Origin: Rosenbergiella nectarea
GTDB taxonomy: Bacteria; Pseudomonadota; Gammaproteobacteria; Enterobacterales; Enterobacteriaceae
Direction: 5' to 3'
Length of the DNA: 64,000 bases
Assembly (NCBI RefSeq): GCF_900111105.1
Contig: NZ_FOGC01000005.1
Span: 96,557 to 160,556, forward strand
Under the pieces are notes generated by a model that was not told the origin of the DNA, made no database searches, and worked only from the letters and a program-made list of their open reading frames with translations. A program made the position numbers and the translations under genes. How positions within the stretch are numbered: position 1 is the stretch's first letter; every line of letters starts with the position of its first letter. Of this stretch, positions 7,359 to 15,923 are shown piece after piece.

Positions 7359-9317
7359 ATGGATATCTCTGATTTTTCTCAAACATTTTTTGATGAAGCA
7401 GATGAATTATTGGCTGATATGGAGCAGCACTTGCTGGCACTCGATCCATCCAATCCTGATTCAGAACAACTGAACGCAATATTTCGGGCTGCGCATTCCA
7501 TCAAGGGAGGCGCGGGAACCTTTGGCTTTAGCATTCTGCAAGAAACCACACATATTTTGGAAAACATTCTTGATAATGCGCGACGAGGCGAATTGTCACT
7601 AACCAGTCAGCTTATTGATCTCTTTCTGGAAACCAAAGATATCATGCAAGACCAACTCAATGCTTATAAAAGCTCTGCACAACCTGATGAAGAAACCTTT
7701 CAGCATATTTGTGAAATGTTACGCAAGATTGCGTTAAATCAGCCACCCAAAGCCGAGGAAGAAACCGCAGTCAGCGAGGGGGGAGAAGCCGAATATTCCC
7801 CACAGGCCGAGCAGACAGTACGGATAAAACTGTCGCGTCTGAAGAGCACAGAAATTGAGCTGCTACTCCAAGAAATTAATCATCTTGGAACGGTAACGTT
7901 ACTCGAGCAGGATGCGCAGAGCTTGGATCTACAGGTGAATGGCGTCAGTCGTGAGGCGTTGATCGCCGTGCTCTGCTTTATTATCAATGAAGATCAGATT
8001 AGCTTTCCCGAAATAGAAACCTCGCAATCGCTGCCAAGTGAGGAGACGAGTACCAAAACGGTGTCGCCACCGCCACCGCAAGCGCCTCTGCCAGCCAATA
8101 AACCTGCCGTGGCGGCGACGAAAGCACCCGACAGCGGCAGTATTCGAGTCGCGGTGGAGAAGGTGGATCAGCTGATCAACTTGGTCGGAGAGTTAGTGAT
8201 TACCCAATCAATGTTGCTGCAGCACGTTTCACAATTAGAACCGACGCTACATGGTGCGTTATTCAATACGGTTAACCAACTTGAGCGTAACGCCCGTGAT
8301 TTACAAGAGTCGGTAATGTCGATACGGATGATGCCGATGGAATATGTCTTCAGCCGTTTTCCTCGGCTGGTTAGAGACTTGGCGGCAAAGCTCGGTAAGA
8401 AAGTGGAGCTGACGTTACAAGGAGGCTCGACGGAATTAGATAAGAGCTTGATTGAGCGAATTATCGATCCATTGACCCATCTGGTACGCAATAGCCTGGA
8501 TCATGGCGTGGAATCGGCAGAAAAACGCTGTGCAGCGGGAAAATCGGCGGAAGGGAATCTTGTCCTGTCGGCAGAACATCGCGGTGGCAGTATCTGTATC
8601 GAGGTGACCGATGACGGTGCCGGGTTGGATCTAGAAAGAATTTATCAAAAAGCGCTAAGTTCAGGTATTGCCGTACACGACTCGATGAGCCCAGAAGAAA
8701 TTGCGCAACTTATTTTTGCTCCGGGTTTTTCGACTGCAGAACAAGTCACTGATGTCTCAGGTCGTGGTGTCGGGATGGATGTGGTCAAACGTAATATCCA
8801 AGACATGGGGGGACATGTTGAAATCGCGACCCAACCAGGTAAAGGGACCACTATCCGTATTTTATTGCCCCTGACGTTGGCCATTTTAGACGGTATGTCA
8901 GTGAAAAGTGGTAATGAAGTCTTCATTGTGCCGGTCAATGCCGTGATGGAATCATTACAGCCTCGTAAGACCGAATTAAAATATTTGGCAGGCGGTGAGC
9001 GTGTATTGGAAGTACGGGGGGAATATCTTCCTCTTATTTCACTCGCGAAAATATTCGATATTAATGATGCCCGTGAAGATCCGACGGAGGGCATTGTCAT
9101 TATTTTACAAAATGCAGGTAAACGCTTTGCATTATTGGTCGATTATTTAATGGGACAGCATCAAGTTGTCGTGAAAAACTTAGAAAGTAATTATCGCCGG
9201 GTACAGGGTATTTCTGCCGCGACGATTATGGGTGATGGCAGTGTTGCCTTTATTGTTGACGTCCCAGTGTTGCAAGCGGTCAATCGTGAAAAGATTTCAT
9301 CACAGAGCGAAAATTAA
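7359..9317 (+). CDS. cheA: Chemotaxis sensor histidine kinase CheA
   Basis: 652 residues. CheA phosphorylates CheY and CheB in response to receptor state. Domains in order: HPt (~1-105) with phospho-His46 in FRAAHSIKGGAGTFG; CheY/CheB-binding P2 (~150-220); a proline-rich linker; dimerisation P3 (~255-320); HATPase P4 (~325-505) with N box LVRNSLDHGVE, G1 DDGAGLD and G2 GRGVGMDVV; and a CheW-like P5 (~507-640). All kinase motifs are intact. cheW follows 15 bases downstream. Confidence 0.97.
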   Translation: MDISDFSQTFFDEADELLADMEQHLLALDPSNPDSEQLNAIFRAAHSIKGGAGTFGFSILQETTHILENILDNARRGELSLTSQLIDLFLETKDIMQDQLNAYKSSAQPDEETFQHICEMLRKIALNQPPKAEEETAVSEGGEAEYSPQAEQTVRIKLSRLKSTEIELLLQEINHLGTVTLLEQDAQSLDLQVNGVSREALIAVLCFIINEDQISFPEIETSQSLPSEETSTKTVSPPPPQAPLPANKPAVAATKAPDSGSIRVAVEKVDQLINLVGELVITQSMLLQHVSQLEPTLHGALFNTVNQLERNARDLQESVMSIRMMPMEYVFSRFPRLVRDLAAKLGKKVELTLQGGSTELDKSLIERIIDPLTHLVRNSLDHGVESAEKRCAAGKSAEGNLVLSAEHRGGSICIEVTDDGAGLDLERIYQKALSSGIAVHDSMSPEEIAQLIFAPGFSTAEQVTDVSGRGVGMDVVKRNIQDMGGHVEIATQPGKGTTIRILLPLTLAILDGMSVKSGNEVFIVPVNAVMESLQPRKTELKYLAGGERVLEVRGEYLPLISLAKIFDINDAREDPTEGIVIILQNAGKRFALLVDYLMGQHQVVVKNLESNYRRVQGISAATIMGDGSVAFIVDVPVLQAVNREKISSQSEN

Positions 9318-9332
9318 TTCTCAGGGATAGCT

Positions 9333-9812
9333 ATGGAAAGTAAAAATGAAGAGATCCAGAGCCAAGAGTATCTTATTTTTACCTTGGGTAAGGAAGAGTA
9401 TGGAATTGATATATTAAAGGTTCAAGAAATTTGTGGCTATGACCACGTTACGCGAATAGCTAACACGCCTAAATTTATTAAAGGGGTCACCAATTTACGT
9501 GGCGTAATTGTCCCGATTATTGATCTAAGAATTAAGTTCGCCCAAGAAAATATCGCCTATAACGATAACACTGTAGTAATCGTTCTGAACTTAGCTGAAC
9601 GAATTGTCGGTATTGTGGTTGATGGGGTATCCGATGTTCTGGCGTTGACGCCTGAAGATATCCGGGCTGCACCGGAATTCAGTGTCACGCTGTCAACGGA
9701 GTATCTCACTGGGCTTGGCGCGCAGGGTGAAAGAATGTTGATTTTGGTTGATATTCAAAAATTACTGAATAGTGAAGAGATGGCCTTAGTCGATCGACTG
9801 CACGCGGGTTAA
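9333..9812 (+). CDS. cheW: Chemotaxis coupling protein CheW
   Basis: 159 residues. CheW links the receptor hairpin tip to CheA in the cytoplasmic array. The single CheW domain shows [35 protein letters not shown] and [11 protein letters not shown], near-identical to E. coli. It closes the motAB-cheAW unit; the next gene has its own FliA promoter in the 78-bp gap. Confidence 0.97.
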   Translation: MESKNEEIQSQEYLIFTLGKEEYGIDILKVQEICGYDHVTRIANTPKFIKGVTNLRGVIVPIIDLRIKFAQENIAYNDNTVVIVLNLAERIVGIVVDGVSDVLALTPEDIRAAPEFSVTLSTEYLTGLGAQGERMLILVDIQKLLNSEEMALVDRLHAG

Positions 9813-9831
9813 AGAGTATTCGTCGCGATTA

Positions 9832-9858
9832 TAAAGAAAAGGATGAAATTACCGATAA
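9832..9858 (+). promoter_or_regulatory. Sigma-28 (FliA) promoter of the receptor-cheRBYZ operon
   Basis: TAAAGAAA, an 11-base spacer, then ACCGATAA, one mismatch from the FliA -10 consensus. It lies 32 bp before the receptor start codon, in the same place as the E. coli tar promoter. Confidence 0.9.
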
Positions 9859-9890
9859 GGTAATTCTATACAAGGACAATAGGGGACCCT

Positions 9891-11558
9891 ATGTTACGCA
9901 AGCTTAAAGTTGTCACGAGTTTATTATTAATTCTTTGTATTATGGGTGTGCTACAGATTGTCAGTAGTGCCCTGTTTTTAGAAATGTCGAAAGGCAATCA
10001 AACTATCTTTGCTCAGAACCAAAAATTGAGAGTACAACAGCAGAGTATTTCTGATGCGACCTCCTTCTTGTTAGAGGCAAGATCAAACATTAACTTTGGT
10101 ATGATCTATTCGTTGCAAAGTGCTAAAGAAGATGGCTTCGATGAAAAGATTAAAAAGTTTTTAATTAGTGCGGAGGAGAATATTCAGCAAGCAGACGATG
10201 AGTATAAAATATTCTGGAATACCTTCAGCGATAAAGAAAGAGAAGATGCTAAGCTCGATGCAATGGGGCGGGCATTTATTGATTATCGTAACGGACTGAA
10301 TACGTTATTAGCGTTACTGCGTGAAGGGAAAGTCAAAGAATTTATGACGACCCCAGTCATGGATAAGCAAAAAACGTTCGATAGTAAAATGAACCAATGG
10401 TATAGCAAAAACGAGAAACAGGTTGAGATTGGTATCGACCACAGTCGTCAGCAATATGATCATGCATTGATTTTAACCGGTGTATTTATTGCGATTACCT
10501 TATTTGTGATCTTCCTTGCTTGGGTGGGAATTCATCGCATATTACTAAAACCGTTACACGCATGTATCCACCATATTCAAAATGTCGCACGCGGCGATCT
10601 CACTCAATCGATAGAGGTCATCAGTAAAAATGAGATGGGGGACTTACTCACGACGGTAAGGCATATGCAGGATGAGTTAAAACACACCGTCGGGTTGGTG
10701 AGGGATAGTTCAGAGTCGATTTTCAGTGGTGCCAGCGAAATAGCAAATGGCAGTAACGACTTGTCAGCCCGGACCGAGCAACAAGCGGCTTCTCTAGAAG
10801 AGACCGCCTCCAGTATGGAGCAGCTGACTGCGACCGTAAAACAGAATGCTGAGAACGCGCGTCAAGCTTCGCAACTCGCCCTTAATGCTTCAGAAACAGC
10901 GCGTCATGGTGGCAATGTTGTCGATAACGTGGTGACCACCATGAAAGATATTGCCGACAGTTCTAAGAAAATTTCTGATATCACTAGCGTGATCGATGGA
11001 ATTGCTTTCCAAACCAATATTCTGGCCCTTAATGCGGCTGTCGAAGCTGCCCGCGCGGGTGAGCAGGGACGCGGATTTGCCGTGGTAGCAGGAGAGGTGC
11101 GTAACCTCGCACAACGCAGTGCCCAAGCGGCAAAAGAGATCAAAATTTTGATTGAGGACTCGGTTAACCGCATCGATTCAGGCTCACAATTGGTAGAAAA
11201 CGCTGGGGTCACCATGGGCGAAATCGTCAATGCCGTTACGCGAGTCACCGATATTATGGGTGAGATTGCTTCAGCATCTGAAGAGCAAAGTCGCGGTATC
11301 GATCTGGTGAGTACCGCGGTCACGGAGATGGACCAAGTGACTCAGCAAAATGCCACATTAGTGGAAGAGTCTGCAACGGCGGCGGCAACCTTAGAAGAGC
11401 AAGCAGGACTACTCAAACAAGCGGTAGCGGTTTTCCGTGTCGGCCATGCATCTTCCTCTTCACCGCTCAGTCACGCCACACCGAAACACTCCTCGCCGAC
11501 GCCTAACGCCAGCGGCTCGGGGCAAATGTCAAATAATAACGATTGGGAAACATTTTAA
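9891..11558 (+). CDS. Methyl-accepting chemotaxis protein (Tar/Tsr type)
   Basis: 555 residues. Membrane helix ~8-30, a periplasmic four-helix sensor ~31-190, second helix ~192-215, HAMP ~216-268, then a 36H-type signalling domain with methylation helices ([18 protein letters not shown]) and the near-invariant tip [23 protein letters not shown]. It ends in DWETF, close to the NWETF tether for CheR and CheB. Only one receptor is present where E. coli has tar and tap. Aligning the ligand pocket by eye, Tar Arg64 is kept (EARSNIN) but Arg69 and Arg73 become Phe and Tyr, so aspartate sensing is doubtful. The ligand is unknown. Confidence 0.95.
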   Translation: MLRKLKVVTSLLLILCIMGVLQIVSSALFLEMSKGNQTIFAQNQKLRVQQQSISDATSFLLEARSNINFGMIYSLQSAKEDGFDEKIKKFLISAEENIQQADDEYKIFWNTFSDKEREDAKLDAMGRAFIDYRNGLNTLLALLREGKVKEFMTTPVMDKQKTFDSKMNQWYSKNEKQVEIGIDHSRQQYDHALILTGVFIAITLFVIFLAWVGIHRILLKPLHACIHHIQNVARGDLTQSIEVISKNEMGDLLTTVRHMQDELKHTVGLVRDSSESIFSGASEIANGSNDLSARTEQQAASLEETASSMEQLTATVKQNAENARQASQLALNASETARHGGNVVDNVVTTMKDIADSSKKISDITSVIDGIAFQTNILALNAAVEAARAGEQGRGFAVVAGEVRNLAQRSAQAAKEIKILIEDSVNRIDSGSQLVENAGVTMGEIVNAVTRVTDIMGEIASASEEQSRGIDLVSTAVTEMDQVTQQNATLVEESATAAATLEEQAGLLKQAVAVFRVGHASSSSPLSHATPKHSSPTPNASGSGQMSNNNDWETF

Positions 11559-11565
11559 TTCATAC

Positions 11566-11609
11566 ACTCAAGGGGGAGGGCACCTTCGGGGATCCTCCCC
11601 CCCTTGAGT
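11566..11609 (+). other. Strong intercistronic stem-loop between receptor and cheR
   Basis: Arms 11566-11579 and 11594-11609 pair over 14 bp (ACTCAAGGGGG closing with CCCCCTTGAGT) with a two-C bulge and a ~14-nt loop. There is no T run after it, so it looks more like an mRNA processing or stability element than a terminator. It separates the highly expressed receptor from the low-abundance CheR enzyme. Confidence 0.6.
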
Positions 11610-11626
11610 CAATAAGCGAAGGGATC

Positions 11627-12493
11627 ATGCATAAACAACTCCCCAATACCCCGTCTACTTCCACTGTGGCGCAAAGTGGGCGTTATGAATTATCGGCACA
11701 AGATTTTCAGAAAATATCGGCGTTAATTTATCAACGGGCAGGGATTGTACTGGCTGCCCATAAACAGGAAATGGTCTATAACCGCCTGTTAAGACGCGTC
11801 AGGGCGCTTAATCTGGCCAATTTTAGTCAATATATTCAATATTTAGAGAAAAATCCGCAGAGCAGTGAATGGCAAGAATTTACCAATGCCTTAACCACTA
11901 ATCTTACGGCGTTTTTTCGTGAGGCACACCATTTTCCGATTTTAGCTCAGCATGCTCGGCAACATAAAGGCTGCTTTACGCTGTGGTGCTGTGCGGCATC
12001 TACCGGCGAAGAGCCTTGGTCACTGGCGATCACTTTAGCGGAATCGTTAGGGTTAGGACCTGGTCGCTTTCAAATCTATGCCAGCGATATTGATACGCAG
12101 GTATTGGCGAAAGGGAAGCAGGGGATCTATCGACAAGAGAATCTGTCGATGTTAACCCCCGAGCAGTTGCAACGCTACTTTTTGAAAGGCACCGGCGAAC
12201 ATAGTGGACTGGTTAGGGTAAGACCCGAACTGGCCGCGACCGTACAATTTTATCCGCTCAATTTATTATCGCCCGAGTGGAAGCTGAAAGAGAAAGTCGA
12301 TGCAATATTCTGCCGTAATGTGATGATTTATTTCGATAAAAAAACACAACAGACCATTTTAAGCCGGATGGCGAATGTCCTTCAGCCTGATGGGTTACTG
12401 TTCGCTGGCCATTCAGAAAATTTAAGTCAAATAAGTACTGACTTTTTACTGCAGGGTCAAACTGTTTACCGACTTGCGGAGAGGAAAAAATGA
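11627..12493 (+). CDS. cheR: Chemotaxis protein glutamate methyltransferase CheR
   Basis: 288 residues (E. coli 286). CheR uses S-adenosylmethionine to methylate receptor glutamates during adaptation. The N-terminal helical domain carries [20 protein letters not shown]; the SAM domain shows [37 protein letters not shown] and [11 protein letters not shown]. The start is the ATG at 11627 with GAAGGG upstream. An in-frame upstream ATG lies inside the receptor gene and would need translation through the hairpin. The stop overlaps cheB by four bases. Confidence 0.96.
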   Translation: MHKQLPNTPSTSTVAQSGRYELSAQDFQKISALIYQRAGIVLAAHKQEMVYNRLLRRVRALNLANFSQYIQYLEKNPQSSEWQEFTNALTTNLTAFFREAHHFPILAQHARQHKGCFTLWCCAASTGEEPWSLAITLAESLGLGPGRFQIYASDIDTQVLAKGKQGIYRQENLSMLTPEQLQRYFLKGTGEHSGLVRVRPELAATVQFYPLNLLSPEWKLKEKVDAIFCRNVMIYFDKKTQQTILSRMANVLQPDGLLFAGHSENLSQISTDFLLQGQTVYRLAERKK

Positions 12494-13539
12494 GCAAGAT
12501 AAGCGTGCTGTGTGTTGATGACTCTGCATTGATACGGCAGCTGATGACGGAAATTGTTAACAGTCAAAAAGATATGTTTATGGTCGCCACGGCACCCGAC
12601 CCGTTAGTTGCCCGCGAGTTAATCAAACACCATAACCCGACGGTGTTAACGTTGGATGTAGAAATGCCCAAAATGGATGGTCTAGATTTCCTGGAAAAGT
12701 TGATGCGCTTAAGACCTATGCCAGTGGTAATGATTTCATCCTTAACGGATCGGGGGTCTGAAGTCACGTTGCGTGCGCTCGAGCTGGGGGCTGTCGATTT
12801 TGTCACCAAACCTCAAATCGGTATTCGTGATGGCATTATGCAATATGGCGAAAAAATCTGTGAAAAAATCAGATCTGCCGCGCAGGCGCGTCTGCCTAAT
12901 CCTGCGCAACGCACCGCGGTAAAACCTGTGTCGCTCAAGACGCTGATCGGCAGTGAAAAAGTGATTGCGATCGGTGCCTCCACCGGGGGGACCGAGGCGA
13001 TTCGGCAAGTACTCGAGCCGCTTCCTCCAGCCTGTCCAGCCGTTCTGATCACCCAACATATGCCCGCCGGTTTTACCCACTCTTTTGCTGAGCGGCTGAA
13101 CCGACTCTGCCAGATCACGGTGAAAGAGGCTGAACAGGGCGAACGTGTCCTTCCTGGCCATGCCTATATCGCGCCAGGCGATAAGCATATGGAGTTAGCG
13201 CGGTCAGGAGCCAATTACCAAATTCGCTTACTTGAAACCCCACCCGTCAATCGCCACCGACCTGCGGTAGATGTGCTGTTTAACTCTGTTGCACAGTGTG
13301 CAGGACGTAATGCGGTCGGCGTCTTATTGACCGGGATGGGCAACGACGGGGCGGTGGGTTTATTAGAAATGAAAAAGGCTGGCAGTTGGACCATTGCCCA
13401 AAATGAAGCCAGCTGTGTGGTTTACGGCATGCCCCGCGAGGCTATCTTACTTAATGCGGCATCTGAAGTTACCCACCTTGATGATATTAGTCAGCATATG
13501 GTTAGCCGACTCGCTTCCGGGCAAGCCATACGTATTTAA
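12490..13539 (+). CDS. cheB: Protein-glutamate methylesterase/glutaminase CheB
   Basis: 349 residues, same length as E. coli. The receiver domain (1-~125) has phospho-acceptor Asp56 ([11 protein letters not shown]). The methylesterase domain has catalytic Ser164 (GASTGGTEA), His190 ([16 protein letters not shown]) and the Asp of GMGNDGA. CheB removes receptor methyl groups and deamidates glutamines once phosphorylated by CheA. It is coupled to cheR by an ATGA overlap. Confidence 0.97.
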   Translation: MSKISVLCVDDSALIRQLMTEIVNSQKDMFMVATAPDPLVARELIKHHNPTVLTLDVEMPKMDGLDFLEKLMRLRPMPVVMISSLTDRGSEVTLRALELGAVDFVTKPQIGIRDGIMQYGEKICEKIRSAAQARLPNPAQRTAVKPVSLKTLIGSEKVIAIGASTGGTEAIRQVLEPLPPACPAVLITQHMPAGFTHSFAERLNRLCQITVKEAEQGERVLPGHAYIAPGDKHMELARSGANYQIRLLETPPVNRHRPAVDVLFNSVAQCAGRNAVGVLLTGMGNDGAVGLLEMKKAGSWTIAQNEASCVVYGMPREAILLNAASEVTHLDDISQHMVSRLASGQAIRI

Positions 13540-13586
13540 GGTCAGTCGAGTCATCGGGACACATTAACGGAAATAAGGAAAGGATC

Positions 13587-13976
13587 ATGGCAGATAAGTC
13601 TCTTAATTTTTTAGTCGTAGACGACTTCACGACAATGCGTCGCATTGTGCGAAATTTATTAAAAGAGCTTGGTTTTACTAATGTCGACGAAGCCGAAGAT
13701 GGGCAAGATGCGTTAAATAAGCTGCAAGCTGGCAAGTTTGACTTTGTCATTTCGGATTGGAATATGCCAAATATGGACGGTTTGGCCCTGTTGAAGACGT
13801 TACGGGCAGAGGAGCGTTTTGCCAATTTACCGATTTTGATGGTCACGGCAGAGGCAAAAAAAGAAAATATCATTGCGGCGGCACAAGCAGGGGCAAGTGG
13901 TTACGTAGTCAAGCCTTTTACTGCTGCGATATTAGAAGAAAAACTGAATAAAATATTCGAAAAATACGGAATGTAA
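13587..13976 (+). CDS. cheY: Chemotaxis response regulator CheY
   Basis: 129 residues, a single receiver domain. The acidic pocket Asp12/Asp13, phospho-acceptor Asp57 ([12 protein letters not shown]), switch Thr87 (MVTAEAKK), Tyr106 and Lys109 (GYVVKPF) are all at E. coli positions. Phospho-CheY binds the flagellar motor switch and promotes tumbling. cheZ begins nine bases after its stop. Confidence 0.98.
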   Translation: MADKSLNFLVVDDFTTMRRIVRNLLKELGFTNVDEAEDGQDALNKLQAGKFDFVISDWNMPNMDGLALLKTLRAEERFANLPILMVTAEAKKENIIAAAQAGASGYVVKPFTAAILEEKLNKIFEKYGM

Positions 13977-13985
13977 GGAGTTCCT

Positions 13986-14627
13986 ATGAGCCATTCCTTA
14001 CCCCCTAGCGATAACGATCCCATGTCAGATATTATCGTTCGTTTAGGGGCGCTGACACGGATGTTACGGGACAGTTTGCAGGAGTTAGGTCTTGAGCAGG
14101 CCATCGCCGACGCTGCGGACGCCATTCCTGATGCGCGAGGTCGATTAACCTATGTGGTCGAGATGACTACGCAGGCAGCGAATCGAGTGCTGACCTGCGT
14201 TGAGCAAGCGCAACCCGAACAAGATCAGCTAAAACAACAGGCCGAGGCATTACAAACGCGTTGGGATCAGTGGTTTGAAGAACCGAAAAGCTTTGACGAA
14301 GCCAAGGCGTTGGTCATGGCGACACGGGAACACCTCGCCAGCATTCCAGTCATTACAGGGAAAACTAACCAGCTATTACTGGAAATCATGATGGCGCAGG
14401 ATTTCCAGGATCTCACCGGGCAAGTGATCAAAAAAATGATGCACGTCGTTGAGCAAATCGAAACCCAGCTGTTAATGGTATTGCTCGATAATATCCCTGA
14501 TAACGCACGAGTCAGTCCAACCCAGAAAAATAGTCTATTAAATGGTCCGCAGATTGATACCACCGCCAGTGGGGTGATTGCCGACCAGTCACAAGTGGAT
14601 GACTTATTAGACAGCCTCGGATTTTAA
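13986..14627 (+). CDS. cheZ: CheY-P phosphatase CheZ
   Basis: 213 residues, mostly helical. The catalytic glutamine lies in [14 protein letters not shown], and the C-terminal CheY-binding peptide [12 protein letters not shown] is present after a flexible linker. CheZ dephosphorylates CheY-P and ends the signal. It is the last gene of the receptor-cheRBYZ unit; a strong hairpin follows. Confidence 0.97.
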   Translation: MSHSLPPSDNDPMSDIIVRLGALTRMLRDSLQELGLEQAIADAADAIPDARGRLTYVVEMTTQAANRVLTCVEQAQPEQDQLKQQAEALQTRWDQWFEEPKSFDEAKALVMATREHLASIPVITGKTNQLLLEIMMAQDFQDLTGQVIKKMMHVVEQIETQLLMVLLDNIPDNARVSPTQKNSLLNGPQIDTTASGVIADQSQVDDLLDSLGF

Positions 14628-14661
14628 GCCAAGGCAGGGAACTGTCTGGCGAGTAGCGTTT

Positions 14662-14697
14662 AAGAGGTGCTTATTATTAGCGTAATAAGCACCTCTT
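14662..14697 (+). terminator. Probable terminator between cheZ and flhB
   Basis: Perfect 15-bp stem (AAGAGGTGCTTATTA with its complement) closing a 6-nt loop, followed by the pyrimidine-rich CTCTTCTCTGCTTC. It lies 35 bp past cheZ and 75 bp before flhB, where the two transcription units divide in E. coli. The T run is interrupted, so termination may be partial. Confidence 0.7.
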
Positions 14698-14771
14698 CTC
14701 TTCTCTGCTTCGTCAATAGCCTTGTTCGGGCTCTGGCACTCTACGGGTAATTATCCAATGAGGAAGCAGCG

Positions 14772-15923
14772 GTGTCTGAAGAAGATAAAGACGATAAAAC
14801 CGAAGAGCCCAGTAGTCGTCGCATCGAGAAGGCGCGGGAGGAGGGTGATATTCCCCGTTCGCGGGAGTTGACCTCGATGCTGTTATTACTGAGCGGCCTG
14901 TTAGCACTCACCCTTTGCTTACCTATGAGCTGGCAAGGCATGGTGCATATCGTGCGGTACAGTTGGCAGTTTGATCTTAGCCATCTTAATGCCCATGAGT
15001 GGGGCCCCTATAGTCTTGATATTATTCCCCTGAGCCTGCGATTGTTTCTCCCTTTTGGTCTGAGCCTATGGGGAGTCGCGATCGTCGCTAACCTGATTAT
15101 TGGTGGAATCAACCTCAGTCCTAAAGCCTTACAAGTCAAATTCTCTCGCCTTAATCCGCTGTCGGGAATGAAAAAATTTTACAGTGCGCAGACAGGCGCT
15201 GAATTACTGAAATCATGTCTAAAAGCCTGCATCGTGATTGCAATCCTACTCGCGGTATTGTGGGCCAAGCAACGCGAAATCCTCGGTCTTATTCACCAAC
15301 CGCTAGGGCCAGCCTTAACAGAAGGAACTTACGGCTTAGTCAAACTTTGGCTATGGGTGGTGATGGGGATGATCCCGATGGTAGCGTTCGATGTGTTTTG
15401 GCAGATCTACAGCTACCACAAGAAACTACGGATGACGCGTCAAGAGATCCGCGATGAGCATAAACAGCAGGAAGGCGATCCACACCTCAAGGGACGTATT
15501 CGTCAACAAATGCGTGCCGCCGCTCGCCAACGAATGATGGCGAATGTGCCACGCGCCGATGTGATCTTAACCAACCCCACTCACTTTGCCATCGCACTGC
15601 TCTATCAAGAAGGCAAGATGCACGCGCCGCAAGTCGTGGCCAAAGGGCGCGGACAGGTGGCGGCAAAAATACGCGCGTTGGCGAGCGAACACCACATTCC
15701 TACCCTTGAAGCCCCGCCTTTGGCTCGGGCTTTATGGCGACATACCGAAGTGGGTGAACCCATTCCTGGAGCACTCTATACCGCTGTGGCTGAGGTACTG
15801 GCATGGGTATGGCAGGTCCGCCGTTGGCGGAAAGTGGGGGGACAAAAACCTGAGAAGCCCCAGCAATTAGTGGTACCGGCTGAGATGACTTTTGACTTAG
15901 AGAATGATGATGATGATGAATAA
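14772..15923 (+). CDS. flhB: Flagellar type III export protein FlhB
   Basis: 383 residues. FlhB switches export specificity from rod/hook to filament subunits. The N-terminus is acidic and basic (DKTEEPSSRRIEKAREEGDIPRS), followed by four membrane segments (~32-52, ~87-110, ~145-165, ~185-210). The autocleavage motif NPTH is at residues 268-271. The start is GTG with AGGAAG upstream. The C-terminus ends in a run of Asp encoded by GAT repeats, which in the next frame forms the start of flhA (20-bp overlap). Confidence 0.97.
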   Translation: MSEEDKDDKTEEPSSRRIEKAREEGDIPRSRELTSMLLLLSGLLALTLCLPMSWQGMVHIVRYSWQFDLSHLNAHEWGPYSLDIIPLSLRLFLPFGLSLWGVAIVANLIIGGINLSPKALQVKFSRLNPLSGMKKFYSAQTGAELLKSCLKACIVIAILLAVLWAKQREILGLIHQPLGPALTEGTYGLVKLWLWVVMGMIPMVAFDVFWQIYSYHKKLRMTRQEIRDEHKQQEGDPHLKGRIRQQMRAAARQRMMANVPRADVILTNPTHFAIALLYQEGKMHAPQVVAKGRGQVAAKIRALASEHHIPTLEAPPLARALWRHTEVGEPIPGALYTAVAEVLAWVWQVRRWRKVGGQKPEKPQQLVVPAEMTFDLENDDDDE

